The notes under the pieces were generated by a model that worked only from the letters and a program-made list of their open reading frames with translations, was not told the origin of the DNA and searched no databases. From positions 107,584 through 143,632 of the forward strand of contig NZ_DHDZ01000026.1 in NCBI RefSeq assembly GCF_002399615.1: DNA of 36,049 nt, read 5' to 3'. Origin of the DNA: Pedobacter sp. UBA4863. Lineage in GTDB: Bacteria > Bacteroidota > Bacteroidia > Sphingobacteriales > Sphingobacteriaceae. Made by a program: the position numbers and the translations under genes. Positions 29,314-36,049 of the stretch are shown piece after piece. How positions within the stretch are numbered: position 1 is the stretch's first letter; each line of letters begins with the position of its first letter.

Positions 29314-30843
29314 ATGATAGATTTTAAGCTTCAGGATAAAACACACGACGAATCTCGCCAAGGCGAAGCATTGGTATTGGATAAAAAGGGCGATGGCAAA
29401 AAGCTTTACATAGAAAGCTATGGTTGCCAAATGAATTTTGCAGATAGCGAAATTGTAGCTTCTATCCTTTCTGAAACTGGGTTTGAAACCACAAACGATT
29501 ATCAAAATGCCGATGTGATTTTCATCAATACTTGCTCTATCAGAGAAAATGCGGAGCAGCGTGTACGTAACAGATTATCGCAATTTGGAGTAGAGAAACG
29601 TAGAAATCCGAAATTGGTGGTTGGTGTTTTAGGTTGCATGGCCGAACGCTTGAAAGCTAAGTTTTTGGAAGAAGAAAAATTGGTAGACGTAGTGGTGGGC
29701 CCAGATGCCTATCGGGATTTACCGAAACTGATTGACCAAGTAGAAGATGGCCATAAAGCGGTTAACGTAATTTTATCTCGTGAAGAAACTTATGCCGATG
29801 TAAGCCCTGTTCGATTAAACACCAATGGCATTACCGCCTTTGTAACCATTATGCGTGGTTGCGACAACATGTGTTCTTTCTGTGTAGTGCCATTTACCAG
29901 GGGTAGAGAGCGCAGTAGAGATCCATTCTCAATTATTAACGAAGCGAAAGAGCTTTTTGAAAATGGTTATCGCGAAGTTACGCTTTTAGGGCAAAACGTA
30001 GACTCGTATTTATGGAGCGCAGAGAAAACAGCAAAAAAAGTTATTGACGATGCTGCTGACGACATGAATACCCTAACTGGCGACGCGTTGCTTGACGCAC
30101 TGAGCAACAAAACAGATTTGCCCTCTGCTTTAATTAAAGAGCACGCGGAAGGTTCAGTAAACTTTGCGCAATTGTTGGCCATGGTAGCAGAAATTCACCC
30201 AGATTTAAGGGTTCGTTTTTCTACCTCACACCCTAAAGACATTACCGACGAGGTACTATATACCATTGCTAAATACGAAAATATTTGCAATTATATACAC
30301 TTGCCTGTACAATCGGGCAATAGCCGCATTTTAGCTTTAATGAACAGAACTTATACCAGAGAATGGTACATGAACAGAATTGATGCCATCCGTCGTATTA
30401 TTCCGGGCTGTGCAATTTCTTCTGATATTATTGCGGGTTTTTGTACCGAAACTGAAGAAGAGCACCAAGATACCTTGAGCATTATGCACTATGCAAGGTA
30501 TAATTTTGCTTACACCTTCTCTTACTCTGAGCGCCCAGGCACTTTAGCTGCTCGTAAATACAAAGACGATGTTCCGGAAGATGTAAAAGCTCGTAGATTG
30601 GCAGAAATCTTTAAAAAACAACAAGAAGATTCGTTGGCCTGCTTAGAAGAGTTTGTAGGCAAAACCGTAAAAGTTCTAATTGAAGGTTTTTCTAAAAAAT
30701 CTGATAAAGAGTACAGAGGGCGAAATGATGAAAATGCCATGGTGGTTTTCCCTGTTACAGACACGGTAAAACCTGGCCAATACGCAAACGTTTATATAGA
30801 ACGTTGTACATCGGCTACGCTAATTGGTAGTGTGGTTAGTTAG
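29314..30843 (+). CDS. miaB: tRNA-2-methylthio-N6-dimethylallyladenosine synthase MiaB
   Basis: MiaB is a radical-SAM methylthiotransferase that converts i6A37 to ms2i6A37 in tRNAs reading UNN codons. The N-terminal domain shows the auxiliary-cluster cysteines Cys38 (ESYGCQMNFADSE), Cys74 (INTCSIRENA) and Cys108 (GVLGCMAERL). The radical-SAM motif is RGCDNMCSFC with Cys183, Cys187 and Cys190. The C-terminal TRAM domain covers the last 65 or so residues (GKTVKVLIEGFSKK onward). It is 509 residues long, compared with about 440-480 usually. The excess is an insertion at about 235-281, between LLGQNVDSY and VNFAQLL, rich in Ala, Asp and Lys. In many Bacteroidota miaB precedes the sigma-54 activator, lptE and secG, as here. 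Confidence 0.96.
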   Translation: MIDFKLQDKTHDESRQGEALVLDKKGDGKKLYIESYGCQMNFADSEIVASILSETGFETTNDYQNADVIFINTCSIRENAEQRVRNRLSQFGVEKRRNPKLVVGVLGCMAERLKAKFLEEEKLVDVVVGPDAYRDLPKLIDQVEDGHKAVNVILSREETYADVSPVRLNTNGITAFVTIMRGCDNMCSFCVVPFTRGRERSRDPFSIINEAKELFENGYREVTLLGQNVDSYLWSAEKTAKKVIDDAADDMNTLTGDALLDALSNKTDLPSALIKEHAEGSVNFAQLLAMVAEIHPDLRVRFSTSHPKDITDEVLYTIAKYENICNYIHLPVQSGNSRILALMNRTYTREWYMNRIDAIRRIIPGCAISSDIIAGFCTETEEEHQDTLSIMHYARYNFAYTFSYSERPGTLAARKYKDDVPEDVKARRLAEIFKKQQEDSLACLEEFVGKTVKVLIEGFSKKSDKEYRGRNDENAMVVFPVTDTVKPGQYANVYIERCTSATLIGSVVS

Positions 30844-30889
30844 TTTGTGGGTTATTGGTTGTTTAAAACACAGATGTTTGTAAAATAAA

Positions 30890-30960
30890 CCTGATAGTAG
30901 TGAGCACAAGCGTAGCGAAGTAAAACGGATAGCAGGATTTTCGGAACCGATGGAAAACTG
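30890..30960 (+). repeat. Candidate dispersed intergenic repeat after miaB
   Basis: A segment with internal direct repeats GATAGTAG (30893-30900) and GATAGCAG (30928-30935) and the block GCGTAGCGAAGTAAAACGG. From memory, similar blocks recur between genes in Pedobacter-like genomes; only one copy occurs in this window, so the call is weak. The 218-base gap contains no gene. Confidence 0.3.
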
Positions 30961-31025
30961 AAATTGCTTTTCGTGAAAAAAATTAAACAATTAAATTTTG
31001 AATGAAAGAATTTGCTTGACGACAG

Positions 31026-31053
31026 TCTCAAATCTCATATCTCACATCTCAAG
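31026..31053. repeat. Four degenerate 7-bp tandem repeats (TCTCAnA-like)
   Basis: Consecutive heptamers TCTCAAA, TCTCATA, TCTCACA and TCTCAAG end 8 bases before the ATG of the sigma-54 activator gene, so they would sit in its leader. They have the same unit length and count as the array at 2190-2217, with a different core. Confidence 0.65.
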
Positions 31054-31061
31054 ACTTTTAA

Positions 31062-32291
31062 ATGGATACACAAAGTATAAAACAACGTTTTGGCATAATT
31101 GGCAACTCGCCTTTATTAAACCGAGCAATAGATACTGCCAGTCAGGTAGCACCTACTGATATGTCTGTTTTAATTACTGGGGAGAGTGGTAGTGGTAAAG
31201 AAGTTTTTTCGCACATCATACATCAATTAAGCGCTCGCAAACATGGAACTTTTATTGCCGTAAACTGCGGTGCCATACCAGAAGGCACTATAGACTCTGA
31301 ATTATTTGGCCACGAAAAAGGTTCTTTTACTGGTGCTCACGAAGCAAGAAAAGGCTATTTTGAAGTAGCCAATGGCGGTACCATTTTTTTAGATGAGGTA
31401 GCCGAATTGCCTTTGGGCACGCAAGCCCGTTTATTACGCGTGCTAGAGAGCGGCGAGTACCTGCGTGTAGGTTCGTCTAAAGTTCAAAAAACAGATGTTA
31501 GAATTATTGCCGCAACCAATGTTGATGTTTATCGCAGTGTAACCAAAGGCAAGTTTCGTGAGGATTTATATTATCGCTTAAATACGGTTCCATTGCGTAT
31601 CCCACCATTACGTGAGCGTAAAGACGATATTTTCCTGCTATTTAGAAAGTTTGTTTCCGACTTTAGCAACAAATACAGATCGCCAGGAATTCAATTAGAT
31701 ACCGATGCCGTTCAAATACTAAGCAATTACAGTTGGCCGGGCAATGTGCGCCAGTTAAAAAATATTGCAGAGCAGATTTGCGTACTCGAAAAAGATAGAA
31801 ATGTATCTGCACAGGCATTACTAAACTATATCCCTAACGAACAGAGCAATAATTTACCTGTTGCTGTTGGCGGCAGTACCAAAGAAGATTTTTCGGAACG
31901 AGACATTTTGTACAAAGTGCTGTTCGACATGAAAAAAGACATGGTTGAGCTGAAAAAGTTAGTCGCCGAGATTATCCAAAACGGAGGTAACACGGCACAC
32001 ATCATGGCCGACAATCCGCAGTTCATTAATCAACTCTATCAAGATGTAGCACTAAATGGCCATAGCGAACCAACGCTTACCATTAAGCATCCAACAGCCA
32101 ATTCCCCTGTAGATTATAATTACGCCCACGATGCCGAGGAAGTGGAAGAATCGTTATCGTTGATAGATAAAGAATCGGATTTGATTAAAAAAGCCCTAAA
32201 AAAGCACAAAGGCAAACGCAAATTTGCGGCTCAAGAATTGGGCATTTCCGAACGTACTTTATATAGAAAAATAAAAGAGTTAAATCTTTAA
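31062..32291 (+). CDS. Sigma-54-dependent transcriptional activator lacking a receiver domain
   Basis: The AAA+ domain starts almost at the N-terminus (about residues 8-240): Walker A GESGSGKEVFS near 41-51, the sigma-54 contact loop as GSFTGA (usual GAFTGA), Walker B GGTIFLDEVAELP, arginine finger region FREDLYYRLN and sensor-2 SWPGNVRQLKN. A variable region (about 265-355) with ERDILYKVLFDMKKDMVELK resembles a short coiled coil. The C-terminus is a Fis-type HTH (IKKALKKHKGKRKFAAQELG, then SERTLYRKIKELNL). There is no receiver, GAF or PAS input domain, so control must come from expression, oligomer state or a partner. It is the first gene of an operon with lptE (3-base gap), suggesting a link to the envelope. 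I found no convincing -24/-12 sigma-54 promoter in the window. Confidence 0.94.
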   Translation: MDTQSIKQRFGIIGNSPLLNRAIDTASQVAPTDMSVLITGESGSGKEVFSHIIHQLSARKHGTFIAVNCGAIPEGTIDSELFGHEKGSFTGAHEARKGYFEVANGGTIFLDEVAELPLGTQARLLRVLESGEYLRVGSSKVQKTDVRIIAATNVDVYRSVTKGKFREDLYYRLNTVPLRIPPLRERKDDIFLLFRKFVSDFSNKYRSPGIQLDTDAVQILSNYSWPGNVRQLKNIAEQICVLEKDRNVSAQALLNYIPNEQSNNLPVAVGGSTKEDFSERDILYKVLFDMKKDMVELKKLVAEIIQNGGNTAHIMADNPQFINQLYQDVALNGHSEPTLTIKHPTANSPVDYNYAHDAEEVEESLSLIDKESDLIKKALKKHKGKRKFAAQELGISERTLYRKIKELNL

Positions 32292-32294
32292 GCA

Positions 32295-32807
32295 ATGAAG
32301 AAAATAGTTTTGTTTTTAGCAGTAATTCTTGCCATTGCAGGTTGTAGCTATAAATTTAATGGTGCTTCTATTCCTCCTGCCATGAAAACCATTAACGTAA
32401 GGTTTTTCGAAAATAATGCGCCTTTGGTGGTACCCACTTTAGCACAAACTTTTACCGAAGATTTGAAAGAACGTATTCGTACACAAAGCAGGTTAAGCAT
32501 TACACAAAACGACGCCGATGCTATTTTGGAGGGCAGAATTACCAATTACGAAATTAAACCTATTGCATTTACCGACAATAACCAACCTAAAGCAGGCGCC
32601 AATAGGTTAACCATTACCGTTGAAGTAACCTACACCAACAATTTAGATTCGGGCAAGGTTAAGAGTAGCTTTAAAGAAAGTTTTAGCGCTTTTAAAGACT
32701 TTACACTACAGGGCGGAACCTTGCAAAGCCAAGAGCCAGCATTAATAAAACAGGTAAACCAACAATTAACAGAAAACATTTTTAACCGTGCCTTTGCGCA
32801 ATGGTAA
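32295..32807 (+). CDS. lptE: LPS assembly lipoprotein LptE
   Basis: LptE plugs the LptD barrel in the outer membrane and helps place lipopolysaccharide on the outer leaflet. The protein has a lipoprotein signal, MKKIVLFLAVILAIAGCSYK, with lipobox cysteine at residue 17, and the Bacteroidota LptE pattern SYKFNGASIPPAMKTINVRF, then LAQTFTEDLKERIRTQSRL and DADAILEGRITNYEIKPI. It ends VNQQLTENIFNRAFAQW, typical for the family. Length 170 is normal. It lies 3 bases after the sigma-54 activator gene and 33 bases before a conserved protein gene, in the order usually seen in the phylum. lptD is not in the window. Confidence 0.9.
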   Translation: MKKIVLFLAVILAIAGCSYKFNGASIPPAMKTINVRFFENNAPLVVPTLAQTFTEDLKERIRTQSRLSITQNDADAILEGRITNYEIKPIAFTDNNQPKAGANRLTITVEVTYTNNLDSGKVKSSFKESFSAFKDFTLQGGTLQSQEPALIKQVNQQLTENIFNRAFAQW

Positions 32808-32840
32808 CGATAATTTATTTTCAATTATTAACTTAGCGCA

Positions 32841-34091
32841 ATGGAGTTGAATATAGAGATGAAGCAAAAATTGGAGCAATTACTTGCCAAACCGCAATCG
32901 GTGGTGCCGGCAGATATTCCTTTCGTGCAACAACTCATCAAAACCTTTCCTTATTACCAACCCTTGCATTTGTTGTTGGCAAAAGCAAGCAACCATAGCG
33001 AAAATCAGCAGAATGCTTTTACCAAAGCGGCACTTTACAATGGTGGCAGCTTAGTGCACCGTGTAATTTACGAACCCCAACAGCTTATTCCCGTAAAACA
33101 AGTTAATGTAATTACCTATCAGCCTTGGGCAAATACTTTTTTAACCAATACTGATGAAAGTCCGATTGCAGAGAATGTAACAGCAGAAAAAGTTCAACCC
33201 GAAGCTGTGCTGCCTACCCCAACAGCAAATCATCAGTTTACTGCCCCAGAAATCGAAAACCTTGCACCTTTACAAGAAGAGATTTTGAAAGTTTGCGAAC
33301 CCGCAACAAGTATCGATAAAACTGAAACAACAACCGTAGAAACAGACGAACAAGAAACCTTTGAAGAAATTAGTGAGGTTTTTGCGCCACCTGTAGATAC
33401 CGAAAAAGAGACAAACAACACTGAACAGCCAGTAACTGTAGAAGCACCAATACAAGCACAAGAATTAGCAATTGAAACCGCAGCCGCAACCGATTTTTTT
33501 GCTTTCGACAGTAATTTTAGTACAGAAGTTATTGCCGAAGAAGCAGTAGAAAACGAAATTACAGAGCAGCCACTTAGCTATACAGGCCATACGCACGAAA
33601 ATATAGTTAGCAAATACGATGACGATAAGCTACCTTTTACTTTTTTATGGTGGTTGGCCAAAACACGCAAAGATCACGAGCAAATTTTTAAACCTTTTGC
33701 TTCTCCAGTAAAGGCAAACGTACCGACCTCAGACCTGCAACAACAGTATGTAGAAAACATCTTTCACATACAAGCACCCTTAGAACTTAGCCAGGAAGAA
33801 CAATCTATTAATGCTACGTCACTAAAAAAAGAAACTCAGATTATTGATAACTTTATTAAGAACGACCCTCAAATAAAGGCATTAAAAGCAGAACAAATTA
33901 ACAACGAGAATAAAGCAAAGCGAAGTGCAGAAGACGCGAACGATTTGGTATCGGAAACACTAGCGCATATCTATATAGAACAAATGCTTTACCACAAGGC
34001 AATAGATACTTATCAAAAATTAAGTTTGAAATTTCCAGAAAAAAGTGGTTACTTTGCCGACCTTATACAATCTTTAGAAAAGAAAATTTAA
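32841..34091 (+). CDS. Conserved Bacteroidota protein with N- and C-terminal helical domains and acidic linker
   Basis: Three zones are visible. Residues 1-80 form a helical domain (KLEQLLAKPQSVVPADIPFV, then FPYYQPLHLLLAKAS) that looks TPR-like. Residues about 105-250 are low-complexity and acidic, rich in E, T, P and V, probably disordered. The C-terminus has another helical repeat, LVSETLAHIYIEQMLYHKAI followed by DTYQKLSLKFPEKSGYFADL, again TPR-like. There is no signal peptide or membrane segment, so it is probably cytosolic. A gene of this kind between lptE and secG is, as far as I recall, a recurrent arrangement in Bacteroidota. The function is not known to me; a chaperone or scaffold role for envelope export would be inference from location only. 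Confidence 0.8.
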   Translation: MELNIEMKQKLEQLLAKPQSVVPADIPFVQQLIKTFPYYQPLHLLLAKASNHSENQQNAFTKAALYNGGSLVHRVIYEPQQLIPVKQVNVITYQPWANTFLTNTDESPIAENVTAEKVQPEAVLPTPTANHQFTAPEIENLAPLQEEILKVCEPATSIDKTETTTVETDEQETFEEISEVFAPPVDTEKETNNTEQPVTVEAPIQAQELAIETAAATDFFAFDSNFSTEVIAEEAVENEITEQPLSYTGHTHENIVSKYDDDKLPFTFLWWLAKTRKDHEQIFKPFASPVKANVPTSDLQQQYVENIFHIQAPLELSQEEQSINATSLKKETQIIDNFIKNDPQIKALKAEQINNENKAKRSAEDANDLVSETLAHIYIEQMLYHKAIDTYQKLSLKFPEKSGYFADLIQSLEKKI

Positions 34092-34105
34092 AACTATTAT
34101 ATAAA

Positions 34106-34462
34106 ATGGCTACTACCCTACTTATTGTTTTATTGGTTATTGCATGTGTTGCATTAGCTTTTTTCATTTTAATTCAAAACCCTAAGGGTGGCGGTTTGGC
34201 TACTGGCGGCGCAAGCAGCAACATGTTTGGCGTACAACGTACTGGCGATGTGCTAGAAAAAGGAACTTGGGTTTTATTAGCGCTAATTGTGGCATTTTCA
34301 TTGGCAATTACAGCAATGAGCAAAAACAGCACCACTAGCGGAACAGGTTCTAAAATTGACAGCCACATTAACAAAACAGCTGCTCCTTCTCCAATTGGAG
34401 GTGGCTTGCCTGCAAAATCTGCCGCTCCTGCTGCAGCACCTGCAGATAGCACAAAGAAATAA
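34106..34462 (+). CDS. secG: Protein translocase subunit SecG
   Basis: SecG is the small two-helix subunit of the SecYEG channel. The protein has the expected pair of transmembrane helices (LLIVLLVIACVALAFFILIQ, about 4-23, and WVLLALIVAFSLAITAM, about 54-70). Between them is the conserved cytoplasmic loop QNPKGGGLATGGASSNMFGV. A 48-residue C-terminal tail rich in Ser, Ala, Pro and Gly follows, as usual in Bacteroidota. It starts 14 bases after the preceding gene and is closed by a strong terminator, so it is the last gene of the operon beginning at 31062. Confidence 0.95.
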   Translation: MATTLLIVLLVIACVALAFFILIQNPKGGGLATGGASSNMFGVQRTGDVLEKGTWVLLALIVAFSLAITAMSKNSTTSGTGSKIDSHINKTAAPSPIGGGLPAKSAAPAAAPADSTKK

Positions 34463-34482
34463 GCTTTAAATTAAAAGCTAAC

Positions 34483-34518
34483 AAAAAACTCTTTGGTTAA
34501 CCGCCAAGGAGTTTTTTT
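34483..34518 (+). terminator. Intrinsic terminator of the lptE-secG operon
   Basis: AAAAAACTCTTTGG (34483-34496) pairs with CCAAGGAGTTTTTT (34504-34517) with one T-G wobble and a 7-base loop, running into a T-tract. Confidence 0.85.
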
Positions 34519-34582
34519 TGTTTTATATTTCTAATTCAAGTATCGTTCAATTGCGCTTTCTAAAAATACCGCTTTTTGGGTA

Positions 34583-34613
34583 TTGCCTACACATTAAACA
34601 ATGTATAGCTTTG
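34583..34613 (+). promoter_or_regulatory. Consensus Bacteroidota promoter of the DUF5723 gene
   Basis: TTG (34583-34585), a 20-base spacer and TAGCTTTG (34606-34613) match both halves of the TTG-N17-23-TAnnTTTG consensus exactly. The ATG at 34636 follows 22 bases later. This is the best complete promoter in the window. Confidence 0.75.
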
Positions 34614-34635
34614 CTTAAATCAAACAAACATATTC

Positions 34636-36003
34636 ATGAAATCAATCTTCTTAACAACAATCTTGGCTGGGTTTAGCCTAAGTTTGTGTGCCCAAGAACT
34701 ACCAGGCTTCAGAACCAGTAACTACAACGGTGTTCTTGGTGTCTTTAGCAACCCTGCAAACGCTTCACAAAACAACTATAAATGGGATGTAAACTTTCTT
34801 TCCCTAGGTGTGGGCATAGGCAACAACAACGCCTCTTTTGGTCTAAAAAACTTGAGCGATCTTACCGATGGCAACTCACTATCAGACCAATTGATAGGTG
34901 ATGGCGCAAAGGCTTCTAACGCATTATTTGGCGCCGATATAAAGCCTTTATCTATATTAATTGGCCTCAACAGAAAAAGTGGCATTGCATTAACTACCCG
35001 CGGCAGAGTTTTGCTAAACGCTACCGATTTAGATGGAACACTTGCTAAACAAATTGCAGATGAGAGCGACAAATCTAGCTTTCCTTATAATATAAACTCT
35101 AATAAAGACATGCGTGTTACCGCAAATGCGTGGTCTGAAGTTGGCCTTACCTACGGCTATGTGCTAATGGATAAGGGCAAACATTTTATTAAAGCTGGTG
35201 TAACCGCCAAATATTTAGCCGGTGCTGCAAACGCTTACGTAAACATTAACAAACTAAAAGCTACGCTATCACAAGACCCCGTTACCGACAATGTTTATTT
35301 AGAAAATGCAACGGGCAGCCTAGAGCTAGGAACTGCAGGCGTTTCTTTAGACAATTTTGATGCGGCAGAACTTACTTCGTTTAAAAGCACTGGCTTTGGC
35401 GCCGATTTGGGCTTGATATACGAATACAGGCCTAAAGGCTCAAAAAACTACAAGCTTAAATTAGGCCTAGCCTTAACAGATTTAGGAAGCATAAAATATG
35501 AAAAGAACCTAGCCAACTCTGGCGGGTACAAAATACATACCGACAATCCAGGCTTAAATTTAGAAGAGCTAGGCAACCAACCTATCGATGATATTAAAAC
35601 TTATTTAGACGGAAAACCTAATTTTTTTACCCCACAAAATAGTAGTGGAAACAATTATAGCGTTAGCCTGCCAACCATGTTAAATTTTGATATTGACTAT
35701 AAGTTAACAGGTAAACTTTATATAAATGGTGCCACACAAATGAATTTGGCAAGCAGTAGCCAAAACAAAGCGTTCAACAATACTTATTACAACTCTTATA
35801 CTGTAACGCCACGTATAGAAACAAAAGCCTTCGGTCTTTTTGTTCCGCTAACGTACAGTGCACTTACCGAAATGAACGCAGGCGCTGCCGTAAAAATTGG
35901 GCCACTATTTTTAGGTTCTGGCAGTATCTTAACTGCAATGTTCGACAAATCGAAACAAGCAGATTTCTTTTTTGGCATCCGCTTCGGCAGTTTCGCTAAA
36001 TAA
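34636..36003 (+). CDS. DUF5723 family outer-membrane beta-barrel protein (455 aa)
   Basis: The protein starts MKSIFLTTILAGFSLSLCAQ (signal peptide I; the cysteine precedes AQ and is not a good lipobox). It continues ELPGFRTSNYNGVLGVFSNP with the PANAS signature common to PorV/DUF5723-like barrels. Many alternating strands follow, for example YKWDVNFLSLGVGIGNNNAS, LTYGYVLMDKGKHFIKAGVT and GFGADLGLIYEYRP. The last strand is FFFGIRFGSFAK, an aromatic-rich beta-barrel end. It is therefore likely an outer-membrane barrel; its precise role is not known to me. PorV-type proteins act as T9SS shuttles, but I see no direct evidence that this is one. The gene has its own consensus promoter and is complete. 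Confidence 0.85.
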   Translation: MKSIFLTTILAGFSLSLCAQELPGFRTSNYNGVLGVFSNPANASQNNYKWDVNFLSLGVGIGNNNASFGLKNLSDLTDGNSLSDQLIGDGAKASNALFGADIKPLSILIGLNRKSGIALTTRGRVLLNATDLDGTLAKQIADESDKSSFPYNINSNKDMRVTANAWSEVGLTYGYVLMDKGKHFIKAGVTAKYLAGAANAYVNINKLKATLSQDPVTDNVYLENATGSLELGTAGVSLDNFDAAELTSFKSTGFGADLGLIYEYRPKGSKNYKLKLGLALTDLGSIKYEKNLANSGGYKIHTDNPGLNLEELGNQPIDDIKTYLDGKPNFFTPQNSSGNNYSVSLPTMLNFDIDYKLTGKLYINGATQMNLASSSQNKAFNNTYYNSYTVTPRIETKAFGLFVPLTYSALTEMNAGAAVKIGPLFLGSGSILTAMFDKSKQADFFFGIRFGSFAK

Positions 36004-36026
36004 AATAAATTAATAAACTAACGTAG

Positions 36027-36049
36027 AAGGGGCTGTCTCAAAAGAGATA
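36027..36049. other. Half of a terminator or mobile-element end at the window edge
   Basis: AAGGGGCTGTCTCAAAAG resembles the left arm of the inverted repeats in which a GGCTGTCTCAAAA block is mirrored by TTTTGAGACAGCC; these occur as terminators and as insertion-sequence ends. The partner would lie beyond the window, so it cannot be decided. Confidence 0.3.

Noticed and set aside
31000..31061. Sigma-54 (-24/-12) promoter for the activator operon
   Set aside because: No TGGCAC-N5-TTGC-like pair was found before the start codon.

Overview
The window looks like a chromosomal segment of a Bacteroidota bacterium, most likely from the Sphingobacteriaceae (Pedobacter-like). Four things point there. 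The DNA is AT-rich. Many genes have a TAnnTTTG -7 element, the hallmark of Bacteroidota sigma-ABfr promoters. A giant secreted protein ends in a type IX secretion (T9SS) sorting domain. The run miaB / sigma-54 activator / lptE / conserved protein / secG, followed by a DUF5723 outer-membrane protein, is typical of the phylum. No tRNA, rRNA, CRISPR array, complete insertion sequence or prophage was seen, and no gene-free stretch exceeds 300 bases.

Bases 1-12.2 kb are mostly housekeeping: secA (minus strand, running off the left edge), a small secreted protein divergent from purD, a membrane-anchored Lys/Thr/Pro-rich protein, a TlpA-like thiol-disulfide oxidoreductase, an arginase-fold protein that has lost several metal ligands, an SDR-type NAD-dependent epimerase/reductase, a phosphoserine-phosphatase-like HAD protein fused to a SerA remnant with an ACT domain, tryptophan 2,3-dioxygenase, and the branched-chain aminotransferase ilvE.

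Bases 12.2-24.5 kb are an accessory envelope and signalling region: a small membrane coiled-coil protein, a TPR sensor kinase overlapping its NarL/LuxR-type response regulator, three secreted proteins or lipoproteins of unknown function, an orphan LuxR-type helix-turn-helix protein, and a 1710-residue T9SS-secreted protein with three tandem modules of about 340-355 residues. Four intergenic sites here share a GTATTTCnnnTTAT box. In three of them a TTTG/TTTA -7-like element lies at exactly the same offset (+40 to +43 from the first base of the box), and in the fourth it is one base off. I read these as candidate activator-dependent promoters forming a small local regulon, probably of the two-component system or the orphan HTH protein. 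This is the best candidate for an undescribed system in the window.

Bases 24.6-29.2 kb hold two paralogous single-pass AsmA/DUF748-like proteins on the minus strand. They flank a frameshifted DUF1801 gene (an extra A in an A7 run) and an intact DUF2200 gene on the plus strand. Bases 29.3-36.0 kb hold miaB with an unusual internal insertion, then a tight operon (sigma-54 activator lacking a receiver domain, LptE, a TPR-like conserved protein, SecG) ending at a strong terminator, and finally the DUF5723 protein. Two arrays of four degenerate 7-bp tandem repeats with different cores lie upstream of secA and of the sigma-54 activator. The right edge cuts through a sequence that may be half of a terminator or a mobile-element end.
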